From positions 1 to 5,716 of the forward strand of contig JASLMQ010000855.1 in assembly GCA_030746455.1 (NCBI GenBank): DNA of 5,716 nucleotides, read 5' to 3'. The notes under the pieces are model-generated. The model saw only the letters and a list, made by a program, of their open reading frames with translations, did no database searches and was not told the origin of the DNA. This document shows, piece by piece, positions 1 through 5,716 of this stretch (within the stretch, counting starts at the first letter, position 1; every line of letters starts with the position of its first letter). The stretch comes from Candidatus Latescibacterota bacterium. Its GTDB lineage: Bacteria; Latescibacterota; UBA2968; GCA-2709665. The translations under genes and the position numbers were made by a program.

Positions 1-360
1 ATCCCCGATCTCGCCAAAGCGGCCGTCGACCCCGATAGCCGTGATCCGGTTCACGCGTCTCCTGCCGCCTTCCGCGGCAGCCATTCCCTTCACCTGTAGG
101 ATCGGCGCGACCGTCGTCCCGAGTCGGTCGGCCAGCGCGTCCGCCAGGCCGGTCCGGAAGAACCGATCCCCCGCGGACAGGGAGAACTGGGTGTCCCCCA
201 GCCGTACCGTCACCAGCCGCCGCAGGCTGTGTCGAACCGAATCGCCCACAACCAGAGCGCCCACCAGGATGGCCGTGCACATCGTACTGCCAAGCATGAC
301 CCAGAGGTGGGCGCGTCGATAGTAGCTCAGACTGCGCAGGATGTATCGGCACGGCCTCAT
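1..360 (-). CDS. ABC transporter permease, FtsX/MacB type, N-terminal part (partial)
   Basis: Translating the minus strand from the ATG at 360 gives 120 open residues that run off the window edge, so the C-terminal part is missing. The protein begins with a basic segment (MRPCRYILRSLSYYRRAH), then one clear membrane helix at about residues 19-39, then an extracytoplasmic stretch (GDSVRHSLRRL, later GDRFFRTGL). A short cytoplasmic N-terminus, a first helix and a large periplasmic domain is how FtsX/LolC/MacB-type permeases start. Such permeases do not usually form a substrate channel; they couple ATP hydrolysis to work on lipids or proteins in the envelope. The start is supported by an ATGA overlap with the stop of the ATPase gene and by an AGGA motif 8 bases upstream (369-372). 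The ATPase directly upstream is its evident partner. Substrate unknown. The family call is firm on context, less so on sequence because only the first helix is visible. Confidence 0.85.
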   Translation of the reverse strand, partial: MRPCRYILRSLSYYRRAHLWVMLGSTMCTAILVGALVVGDSVRHSLRRLVTVRLGDTQFSLSAGDRFFRTGLADALADRLGTTVAPILQVKGMAAAEGGRRRVNRITAIGVDGRFGEIGD

Positions 361-1058
361 ACGAGACGTCCTGCCTGAAGCTGGCAGGTCCGGTCCATCT
401 GCTCCGCAACGTCCGCGGAATGGGTCACCACCACCAAAGCGGCGCCTTCTTCCCGGTTCAGCTCGAGCAGCAGCTGGACCAGGTTCTCCGAGCTGTCCAG
501 ATCCAGAGAGCCCGTGGGCTCGTCCGCGAGGATCAGCTTGGGCTGGTTGATCAATGCCCTCACCACGGCCACCCGCTGTTGCTCTCCACCCGACAGTTGC
601 GCCGGAAACCCGTCGACGAGGCGCGAAAGGCCGACCCGATCGCACAGCCCCCTGGCCCGGTCAGCCGTCTCGCCGCTGGTCCCCCGCGAACCGAAAGGAA
701 CGGCCGGGATGAGCACGTTCTCCAGGACCGTGCATTGAGGGAGAAGGTGGTGCAGCTGGAAGACGAACCCGATTTCCTGGTTTCGGATCTGTGCCCGCTC
801 CCGATCGCTCAGGGAGGCAAGATCTCGACCCAGGAAACGAACCGTGCCCGAGGTGGGGTCGTCGAGACCGCCCATCAGGTTCAGCAGTGTGCTCTTGCCA
901 GAGCCTGAAGGGCCCACGATCGAGACCGACTCCCCGCGGCGGACCTCCATGGATGTCCCCTGAAGGATCTGACGCGGTTCCTGGCCCGCGGGCAGTGCGT
1001 AGGTCTTTCGGACATCCTCGAGCTCGAGTAGAGCCGGGTCGTTCTGGCTTTGGGTCAT
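357..1058 (-). CDS. ABC transporter ATP-binding protein, LolD/MacB family
   Basis: This is a complete 233-residue cytoplasmic ATPase, the usual length for LolD-type subunits. All nucleotide-binding motifs are intact: Walker A GPSGSGKST (49-57), Q-loop glutamine 101 in GFVFQLHHLLPQCTVLENV, signature LSGGEQQRV (155-163), Walker B LILADEP (175-181) with catalytic Glu180, D-loop SLD (184-186) and H-loop His213. The HHLLP...TVLENV stretch after the Q-loop is typical of the LolD/MacB/FtsE branch, which pairs with FtsX-like permeases and drives lipoprotein release, tripartite efflux or envelope remodelling. The start ATG lies in an ATGA overlap with the stop of the glycosyltransferase gene, preceded by a modest purine-rich stretch (GGGGTGGGA). 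The stop forms another ATGA with the permease start. The protein should be active. LolD itself cannot be claimed, because no LolC/E or lipoprotein substrate is identifiable here. Confidence 0.97.
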   Translation of the reverse strand: MTQSQNDPALLELEDVRKTYALPAGQEPRQILQGTSMEVRRGESVSIVGPSGSGKSTLLNLMGGLDDPTSGTVRFLGRDLASLSDRERAQIRNQEIGFVFQLHHLLPQCTVLENVLIPAVPFGSRGTSGETADRARGLCDRVGLSRLVDGFPAQLSGGEQQRVAVVRALINQPKLILADEPTGSLDLDSSENLVQLLLELNREEGAALVVVTHSADVAEQMDRTCQLQAGRLV

Positions 1059-2353
1059 GGTCCCACCCCAAGCACATCCTCGTAGATGCGCGCCATGTTC
1101 CTCACCGTGGTGTCGATGGAGAACTGCTCCTGCACCGCACGGTTTCCCGCCTCCGCGTGGTGCCGGATCCGGTCCGGCTGCCGCAGCAGCGACGCGATCG
1201 TCTCGGCCAGCGTCTCACTGTCATTGGGGGAGAAGATCACCCCTCCGTCGGTCGCCTCGACGAACTCGGGGAATCCGCCTGCATCGGGCTGCACGATGGG
1301 AACGCCGGCGGCCAGTGCCTCGATCTGATACGTGCCGAAGGCCTCACCCGCGGGAACGGGCACGGACAGCAGCGTCAGCGACTTCAGGAACCCGATCCGG
1401 TCGGGCCTGTCGAACGCTTCGAAGATTCGGACAGAGTCCTCGCAGCCCTCCCGTTTCAGGGTCTTCAGCAACCCCCGGATGAAGGGCTTGTCCTCGGCCG
1501 CACGCCCGCCGGTGATGTGAAGCCTCAGATCCCCGAAGTCGGGATCCCGCTTGAGCCTCAGGAAGGCCTCGGCCAGGATCCCCAGTCCCAGGGATTCGCA
1601 CATGCGGCTGAGATAGCCGATTACCGGGGGATCAAGAGGGAGCGGCGACTTCTCGTATCCGTCCAGGTGGATCCCCGCGTACACCACGTGGATCTTGGAT
1701 GCCGGGATGCCCAGCTTCTCCTGGGAGAGCTGGGAGTAGTAGCGGCTCGCCGCAATGAACCGGTCCACATCCACCGCCTTCTCGGCCATCAGACCCCACA
1801 CCTGCCGCTGGTAGGTCTCGTCCATCGGGTCGATCCACTCGTTCTCGTCCTGCAGGGAGCAGATCACCTTGCATCCCAGATCTGCCCGCATCCGTCTGGC
1901 CAGGCCCAGGAGCAGGGCATTGGACAGATGGACCACATTGGGCTGGATCTCGGTCGCCAGGTACTGAACGAGCCGGTCCAGCTCCGAAGCCTGGTTCCCG
2001 TCCTCACCCCTCAGCATCGAGAGGGTCATCTCCTCCAGTCCGCTCGCCTGCGTCGATCCGGCCATCCGGGCGGCCAGGCGGAGCATGGGGCTGGAGTCGA
2101 GGGCCTGCTCGATCCAAGAGGGCGCGTTCCGGTACAGAGACGACTTCTCTTTCAGGTAGATGTTGATGGCGCCGTAGAAGACCGGCACGTCGCCATCCTG
2201 CGTGTGCCGGTCCAGGTCGAGCGGGAGGTACATCGGGACCCTGTGGATCTCGTGCCCCAGCGACATCGACGACTCGAGCAGCGATCCGTCTCGGAAGCAG
2301 TTCTGGCAGTAGAACTGGCCGCCCGTTCCCGGTGTGATGTGGGCGATCTTCAT
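1055..2353 (-). CDS. Glycosyltransferase family 4-type protein with N-terminal YCxxC motif
   Basis: This is a 432-residue GT-B-fold glycosyltransferase, predicted to be cytoplasmic. The N-terminal acceptor half opens with MKIAHITPGTGGQFYCQNC, followed by FRDGSLL; a glycine-rich loop next to Cys16-x2-Cys19 and RD matches a group of bacterial GT4 enzymes that usually read GGMYCxxCLRD. The donor-binding half has IGYLSR (245-250), the HITGG strand (279-283) and the EX7E motif at Glu337 and Glu345 (GEAFGTYQIEALAAGVPIV), then DAGGFPEFVE. EX7E binds the nucleotide-sugar donor in retaining GT4 enzymes. Reading could begin 36 codons earlier (2461), but that extension is Arg/Gly-rich shadow of the preceding gene. 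The ATG at 2353 fits the family N-terminus, forms an ATGA overlap with the preceding stop, and has GAGGGG just upstream. The stop overlaps the ATPase start. Donor and acceptor sugars cannot be told from sequence. Context suggests envelope glycoconjugate synthesis linked to the ABC pair. Confidence 0.93.
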   Translation of the reverse strand: MKIAHITPGTGGQFYCQNCFRDGSLLESSMSLGHEIHRVPMYLPLDLDRHTQDGDVPVFYGAINIYLKEKSSLYRNAPSWIEQALDSSPMLRLAARMAGSTQASGLEEMTLSMLRGEDGNQASELDRLVQYLATEIQPNVVHLSNALLLGLARRMRADLGCKVICSLQDENEWIDPMDETYQRQVWGLMAEKAVDVDRFIAASRYYSQLSQEKLGIPASKIHVVYAGIHLDGYEKSPLPLDPPVIGYLSRMCESLGLGILAEAFLRLKRDPDFGDLRLHITGGRAAEDKPFIRGLLKTLKREGCEDSVRIFEAFDRPDRIGFLKSLTLLSVPVPAGEAFGTYQIEALAAGVPIVQPDAGGFPEFVEATDGGVIFSPNDSETLAETIASLLRQPDRIRHHAEAGNRAVQEQFSIDTTVRNMARIYEDVLGVGP

Positions 2354-3503
2354 GGCCCCTCGCCGAACGCATACAGGCTTCCGTCTTCGGACCCCACAAA
2401 AACCCGTCCGCCCGCCACGGCGGGACTCCCCGTGATCGCCCCCCCGATCTCGTAGGACCACAGCTCGCGACCCGAGGCCAGGTCGACCCGGTAGAGGCGT
2501 CCGTCTCCCGATCCGAAGATCACGCTGCTCCCCGCGATCACCGGCGAGCTGTCGATCTCATCGCGAGTCCGGAAGGTCCAGATCTGCCGCCCGGTCTCAT
2601 GGTCGATGCAGTGCAGTCGCTCATCCCGCGAGCCCACGACCACCCGTCCGTTCCCGACCGCCGGCGAGGAGAAGAGGCCCCGTCCTGGTCTTCATCTCCG
2701 TACTCCCAGACGATCTCCTGGCTCGCCAGGTCGATGCACACGACTGCCCCGTTGTAGTGCCCGACGTAGGCACGCCCATCGACGACTGCCGCGGAGCCCG
2801 GAATGTAGGAACCCACGTCCACTTCGCCGATCAGGGACCCATTTGCCACGTCGACGATGTGAAGACTCCCATCGCATCCCCCGAAGACGGCTCGACCGCC
2901 CTCGATCGCCGGCGCGCCGTTGATGTAGTTGCGGGCCTGGTAGGCCCACCGGCGATCACCTGACGCGGCATCGAAGCAGTACATGCGGTTGTCGTAACAA
3001 CCGACCAGCACGAGTGCCCCCGTGTCGGCCGTCGCCCGGTTGGCCGATCCGTGAACCGCGGATCCGAAGTCTGCTCTCCACCTCGCCTGACCAGTCTCCG
3101 TATCCAATGCGAAGAGGGCTCCCTCTAGCGACCCGACGTAGAGGGTCGTGTCCAGGAGCATCGGCGACGCCTCCACCGCATCGCCCGCCTCGAAGCGCCA
3201 CACCTCGGAGCCGTCCGTGGCGTCCAGCGCGTACACGCGTGCATCGGTGGAACTCACATAGATGCGTCCGTGGCCGATGGCCGGTGTGGACACGATCTCA
3301 TCGGCCGTCTCGAACGTCCACAATAGCCTGAGGTCGTCGGGTACCGCGTCCTCCGCGATCCCCGACAGGGCGGCATCGCCCCGGAAGATCGGCCAGCTGG
3401 CCGACTCCAGCCCCTGAGCCGGGTCCTCACCGACGTCGGGCTGGGAACAGCAGAGAGGGACGGCCAGCAAGAGGGCCAGCCTGTATCTCGACAGATCGCG
3501 CAT
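2350..3503 (-). CDS. Exported PQQ-like beta-propeller protein, reading frame interrupted by a one-base shift
   Basis: The gene would encode about 384 residues if one base is restored. As written, translation from the ATG at 3503 keeps the family pattern up to Gly275, then goes out of frame and stops at 2538. The rest continues in another frame from about 2679 to a TGA at 2350. The N-terminus has basic residues (R2, R6, R8) and a hydrophobic core LALLLAVPL ending in Cys18-Cys19, so it looks like a signal peptide; the lipobox is not canonical, so lipoprotein status is unsure. WPIFRGDAALSG (37-48) is the usual opening of PQQ-like propellers. Eight repeats follow, with patterns such as STPAIGHGRIYV, YALDATDGSEVW and SSPVIAGSSVIFGS: five before the break, three after. 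Such BamB-like propellers act in the periplasm as scaffolds or ligand binders; PQQ binding is not implied. No clear ribosome-binding site was found upstream. The stop overlaps the glycosyltransferase start as ATGA. Confidence 0.9.
2676..2684 (-). other. Apparent -1 frameshift site at a C4 run (G4 on the coding strand)
   Basis: On the coding strand the sequence reads GAC GGG GCC TCT, with the four-G run at 2681-2678. Frame one is good propeller sequence up to Asp274-Gly275 and then becomes SSPRRRSGTDGW, which is not. Restoring one G gives GAC GGG GGC CTC TTC TCC, that is DGGLFSSPAVGNGRVVVG, which joins the two halves at the expected repeat boundary. A single lost base in a G run is the simplest explanation, whether as a sequencing or assembly error or a real mutation. 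No X-XXY-YYZ slippery heptamer is in phase here, so programmed frameshifting has no support. Confidence 0.85.
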
Positions 3504-3550
3504 GGTGTATGGAATGTAGCTCTCAGGATTGGGACACGGGATGGGCCTGT
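3504..3550 (-). other. Only intergenic gap, 47 bases
   Basis: This is the only gap between genes in the window, between the stop of the LamG/propeller gene and the start of the PQQ-like gene. I see no stem-loop with a U-run and no convincing -35/-10 pair. A GAGAG purine stretch lies too far (about 16 bases) from the ATG at 3503 to be a good ribosome-binding site. Read-through transcription from the upstream genes is the simplest reading, but a weak promoter cannot be excluded. Confidence 0.5.
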
Positions 3551-5221
3551 TCAGCCCGCGCTGAGCGTTCCGACTTCTTCCGCGGACAGCGCCCGGTCAT
3601 AGATCCTCACATCGGCCAGGCTTCCGTAGAACGTGTCGTTTGGCCCCGATCCGATCCTCAATGGGCACTCCGTGGTGGGAGCCCAACCGTCGGGCAGCGG
3701 TGTTCCTGACGACGCCACCTGCTCGCCGTCCAGGAAGAGTCTCAGCCCATCGGCGTCGCCAACCGCGGCCACGTGGTGCCAGCCATCCGGGAAGGCGCGA
3801 TCGTGCGTGACGCACGCACCGGTCTCCAGTGCATACACGTGGCCAGACGGCAGCGTGCCGCAGTAGAGCTTGCCGCCGAACACCGCCATCGACCACGCGC
3901 GTCTGAGCTTCACGTCCGGGGTCGTGTCCAGCTGCCCCGTCCGCACCCACTCACGGCCCCCGTCATACCGGTAGACCTCCGCAAGCGGCAACGATCCCGC
4001 GTAGAGCTTCCCGTTGTAGACCGCCATGCCCATCACTTCCAGCTCGCCGCCCAATCGGCCCGCATCGACCCACGTGTCTCCGCCGTCGTAGCGGAACACC
4101 GTCGCATCCGGCCAGGTCCCCACATACATATCCCCTTCGTATGTGACGAAGGAGTAGACCTGGTCGACACCCGCCTGGTCGCCGGTTCGCGTCCACGTCC
4201 CGTCACGATCATACCGGTACACGCCGCCGTGCTTGTCGCCTTCATTGCCTGCACCATACAGCCCGCCGTTGTGGACCCCCAGCGACATCAGGCGAACGCC
4301 AGGGCTGCCGCAGTCGGCCCACTCCGTGCCCCCTTCATACCGGAACAGCCCCTGATGGTACATCGGGATCGCATAGAGAGCGCCGCCGAACGCCACCAGG
4401 CCGTGGATGCCATCCACCTCGTCCGGCCGCCATCCGGCGAACCGCTTCATGTAGTCCGTATACGCTGCCGTTTCAGCAGACGTCCCCGGGCCTCCCAGCT
4501 TCCCGCAGTCCGTCCAGCGGCTCCCTCCCTCGTACCTGTAGATCCGGCCCCCCGGGTACATATTCGCCGACTCCTCGAGCGACGAGCCCACGGATCGGTA
4601 ATGCGACACGCCCGCATACAGCGTCCCCTGGAATTCGGCCAGGGCCGTAACCGCATTGCAGGAATCCGGCGCGCCGCAGTCGACCCACACATCGCCGCCA
4701 TCGTACCGGTAGACGTGCCCCGACTCGGTCTCGCCCGTCTCGAACGTCCCCGCGTACAGGTCACCATCGTACACCGCCATCGCGCACGCGTAAATGGCGT
4801 TGCCGGGGCGTCCGCAGTCGACCCATTCGGATGGGTCGTCCCCGCCGTCCACCGCGAAGGTGAGGTTGCGGGTGTTCGACTGGGAGCTCGCGACCCCTGC
4901 CAGCGTCTGGACGCCGAAGCTGAATCCCCGCCGCGAGGCCGGATCGAAACAGCTGATGATGTCGCCGGGAACATCGTCGTCGGTTTCCGATAGCTTGACG
5001 CGGGCCGACACGCTGAACGCGCGAGATCCCAGCAGGCCCGCAGCCCCGACCACCTCGATCGCGCCGCCCTGGCCGCTGAACGATGCGCCCCCCCCGGGTT
5101 CGTGGGCGTCGAACGCTGCCCCCTCGTTCCTGGCGGGAGCCGTCTTCCCCGTGGCGTCGGTATAGTCGCTTGCCAACGGCCAGTGGGCCAACGGCTCGGC
5201 ACGCGGGTCATTCTGTCCCAT
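3551..5221 (-). CDS. LamG-type lectin/glucanase domain protein with an inserted seven-repeat beta-propeller
   Basis: This is a 556-residue protein of unknown function. Residues 11-125 look like the first half of a LamG/concanavalin A-like jellyroll: LAHWPLASDYTDATGK, SFSGQGGAIEVVG, AFSVSARVKL, then GFSFGVQTLAG and NLTFAVDGG. Residues 478-556 are its closing half: DGWHHVAAVGDADGLRLFLDGE, LRIGS, FYGSLADVRIYDRALSAEEV. Between them lie seven repeats (about 133-469) built on a pattern of WVDCG, then AVYDGDLYAGT, then VYRYDGG, which should fold as a beta-propeller. LamG domains commonly bind glycans or proteins, often with calcium. No signal peptide or membrane helix follows the chosen start, so the protein looks cytoplasmic or exported by an unusual route. 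The frame is open upstream to 5461, but the ATG at 5221 has a near-perfect AGGAGG five bases before it and starts directly at the domain; the extension is Arg/Ser-rich shadow of the preceding gene. It overlaps that gene by 14 bases. Confidence 0.92.
   Translation of the reverse strand: MGQNDPRAEPLAHWPLASDYTDATGKTAPARNEGAAFDAHEPGGGASFSGQGGAIEVVGAAGLLGSRAFSVSARVKLSETDDDVPGDIISCFDPASRRGFSFGVQTLAGVASSQSNTRNLTFAVDGGDDPSEWVDCGRPGNAIYACAMAVYDGDLYAGTFETGETESGHVYRYDGGDVWVDCGAPDSCNAVTALAEFQGTLYAGVSHYRSVGSSLEESANMYPGGRIYRYEGGSRWTDCGKLGGPGTSAETAAYTDYMKRFAGWRPDEVDGIHGLVAFGGALYAIPMYHQGLFRYEGGTEWADCGSPGVRLMSLGVHNGGLYGAGNEGDKHGGVYRYDRDGTWTRTGDQAGVDQVYSFVTYEGDMYVGTWPDATVFRYDGGDTWVDAGRLGGELEVMGMAVYNGKLYAGSLPLAEVYRYDGGREWVRTGQLDTTPDVKLRRAWSMAVFGGKLYCGTLPSGHVYALETGACVTHDRAFPDGWHHVAAVGDADGLRLFLDGEQVASSGTPLPDGWAPTTECPLRIGSGPNDTFYGSLADVRIYDRALSAEEVGTLSAG
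3815..4825 (-). repeat. Seven tandem propeller-blade repeats within the LamG protein gene
   Basis: Seven repeats of about 40-65 codons each open at residues 133 (WVDCGRPG), 180 (VDCGAPD), 236 (WTDCGKLG), 301 (WADCGSPG), 343 (WTRTGDQ), 384 (WVDAGRL) and 425 (WVRTGQL). Each ends in a strand such as VYRYDGG, IYRYEGG, LFRYEGG or VFRYDGG. The first four carry a DCG box, while the last three have lost its cysteine. At DNA level, short shared segments recur, for example cagtcgaccca near 4678 and 4816, but the copies are well diverged. Repeats 2 and 3 are longer because of inserted loops (residues 206-224 and 248-270). Confidence 0.85.
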
Positions 5222-5716
5222 CGGATCCTCCTCGTACAGGTGTATATCCGATCTCCGTGTATGTAGGCTGCTCCGATTGCCCGTCGAACCAGGCAATGGC
5301 TGCCGTGGGGCACACCGCGATGCAGGCCTCCGCCGCCTTCCCCAGCCCGTCGTCGAACGAGCCGTCGAACGGAACGGCGAGGCGAACGTTGAAGCCCCGT
5401 CCGACAAACGCAAGCCCCAGCTCTTCCCCCTCCCTCTGCGCGATCTGTATGCACAGGCCACACTTGATGCACTTCCCGGGTTCGTAGATCACCCGTCCGC
5501 CGGGTCGAAGCACCCGCTCGATCTTCTGTCGTTCACCCGCACCGAATCGCGTCTGCTCCGCCCCGTACTCGTCGGCATACCGACGCAGCCGGCAGTTGTC
5601 CGCCTTCAGGCACCCGCAGCGAAGGCAGCGGCAGGACTCCCCGATCGACTCCAGGCTGTCGAGACCCCCTTCGTCGCCCTCAACGGACGGCGTTCTTGCG
5701 GTTTCGGTCGCGATCT
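5208..5716 (-). CDS. Iron-sulfur oxidoreductase subunit, NuoG/HoxU-like cluster region (C-terminal part, partial)
   Basis: The frame is open from the window edge to a TGA at 5210-5208, giving the last 168 residues of a longer protein. Two cysteine groups are visible. The first, SCRCLRCGCLKADNC at 27-41 followed by RLRRYADEYGA, resembles the N5-cluster motif of NuoG/HoxU (His-x3-Cys-x2-Cys-x5-Cys, then LQ and often YG), but with extra cysteines and no histidine. The second is CIKCGLC (Cys82, 85, 88) with GLAFVGRGF and ending in Cys135-Pro (CIAVCPTAAI), which matches the N4-type [4Fe-4S] site with three Cys plus a distant CP. Such modules pass electrons between flavin or NAD(P)H sites and other clusters. 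The missing N-terminus may hold a [2Fe-2S] domain (HoxU-like) or an FAD/NAD(P)H oxidoreductase; the window cannot decide. A GTG at 5513 is not the start, because the cysteine motif upstream of it is clearly coding. Confidence 0.82.
   Translation of the reverse strand, partial: IATETARTPSVEGDEGGLDSLESIGESCRCLRCGCLKADNCRLRRYADEYGAEQTRFGAGERQKIERVLRPGGRVIYEPGKCIKCGLCIQIAQREGEELGLAFVGRGFNVRLAVPFDGSFDDGLGKAAEACIAVCPTAAIAWFDGQSEQPTYTEIGYTPVRGGSDGTE
5227..5232 (-). promoter_or_regulatory. Strong ribosome-binding site of the LamG/propeller gene
   Basis: The coding strand reads AGGAGG, then five bases, then ATG at 5221. This is the best Shine-Dalgarno match in the window. It lies inside the last codons of the preceding oxidoreductase gene and decides in favour of 5221 over upstream in-frame starts. 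It also suggests that this gene is translated on its own account rather than only by coupling. Confidence 0.85.

Noticed and set aside
791..2455. Long plus-strand open frame of 554 codons
   Set aside because: It lies antisense to the glycosyltransferase and ATPase genes, which carry full family motifs. Its translation is rich in Arg, Pro, Gly and His with no recognisable domain, as expected for a shadow frame in high-GC DNA.
2354..2461. Upstream extension of the glycosyltransferase to a start at 2461
   Set aside because: The 36 added residues are Arg/Gly-rich, overlap the end of the PQQ-like gene and precede the family N-terminus MKIAHITPG. The ATGA junction supports 2353.
2676..2684. Programmed -1 frameshifting in the PQQ-like gene
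   Set aside because: No X-XXY-YYZ heptamer is in phase and no clear downstream pseudoknot or stem was seen. A lost G in a G run is simpler.
3504..3550. Possible terminator or promoter between the LamG and PQQ-like genes
   Set aside because: No stem-loop with a T-run and no convincing -35/-10 boxes could be found by eye in the 47 bases.
3773..4993. Plus-strand open frame of 406 codons
   Set aside because: It is antisense to the propeller repeats of the LamG gene. Its recurring RxHI and VDPH-like patterns mirror the repeats on the other strand, not a second protein.
5222..5461. Upstream extension of the LamG/propeller protein to 5461
   Set aside because: The extra 80 codons overlap the iron-sulfur gene, have shadow-like composition and no signal peptide, and the AGGAGG favours 5221.
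4447..5472. Minus-strand open frame of 341 codons
   Set aside because: It overlaps the LamG gene in another frame, is dominated by Arg, Ala, Thr and Ser, and has no domain features.
5208..5513. Stand-alone 101-residue ferredoxin starting at GTG 5513
   Set aside because: The frame stays open to the window edge, and the upstream 67 codons carry a cysteine motif and YADEYG that belong to the same protein family.

Overview
The window is a densely packed, high-GC bacterial segment (roughly 60-65% GC by eye) with every supported gene on the minus strand. Apart from one 47-base gap, coding is continuous, and no RNA gene, CRISPR array, insertion sequence or terminator hairpin was seen. GC content, the family of the glycosyltransferase (a YCxxC-RD type), the LamG and PQQ-like propeller proteins and the NuoG-like iron-sulfur protein would suit an uncultured member of a Planctomycetota, Latescibacterota, Acidobacteriota or Gemmatimonadota-like group. 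This is inferred from gene families only, and no taxonomic marker is present.

In the direction of transcription (high to low coordinates) the layout is: (1) 5716-5208, the C-terminal part of an iron-sulfur oxidoreductase subunit with two Cys clusters that resemble the N5 and N4 region of NuoG/HoxU; (2) 5221-3551, a 556-residue protein in which a LamG jellyroll appears to be split by an inserted seven-repeat beta-propeller; (3) 3503-2350, an exported eight-repeat PQQ-like propeller protein whose reading frame is broken by a one-base shift at a C4 run; (4) 2353-1055, a GT4-type glycosyltransferase; (5) 1058-357, a LolD/MacB-type ABC ATPase; (6) 360-1, the N-terminal 120 residues of the partner FtsX/MacB-type permease, which runs off the window.

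Genes 3 to 6 are joined by three successive ATGA stop/start overlaps, and genes 1 and 2 overlap by 14 bases. The window therefore looks like one transcription unit, or two separated by the 47-base gap. The tight coupling suggests that the periplasmic propeller, the cytoplasmic glycosyltransferase and the LolD-like ABC pair work in one process, plausibly making and moving a glycosylated envelope component. That role is inference: no gene here identifies the substrate. The two points most worth checking are the split-LamG/propeller architecture and the frameshift in the PQQ-like gene.
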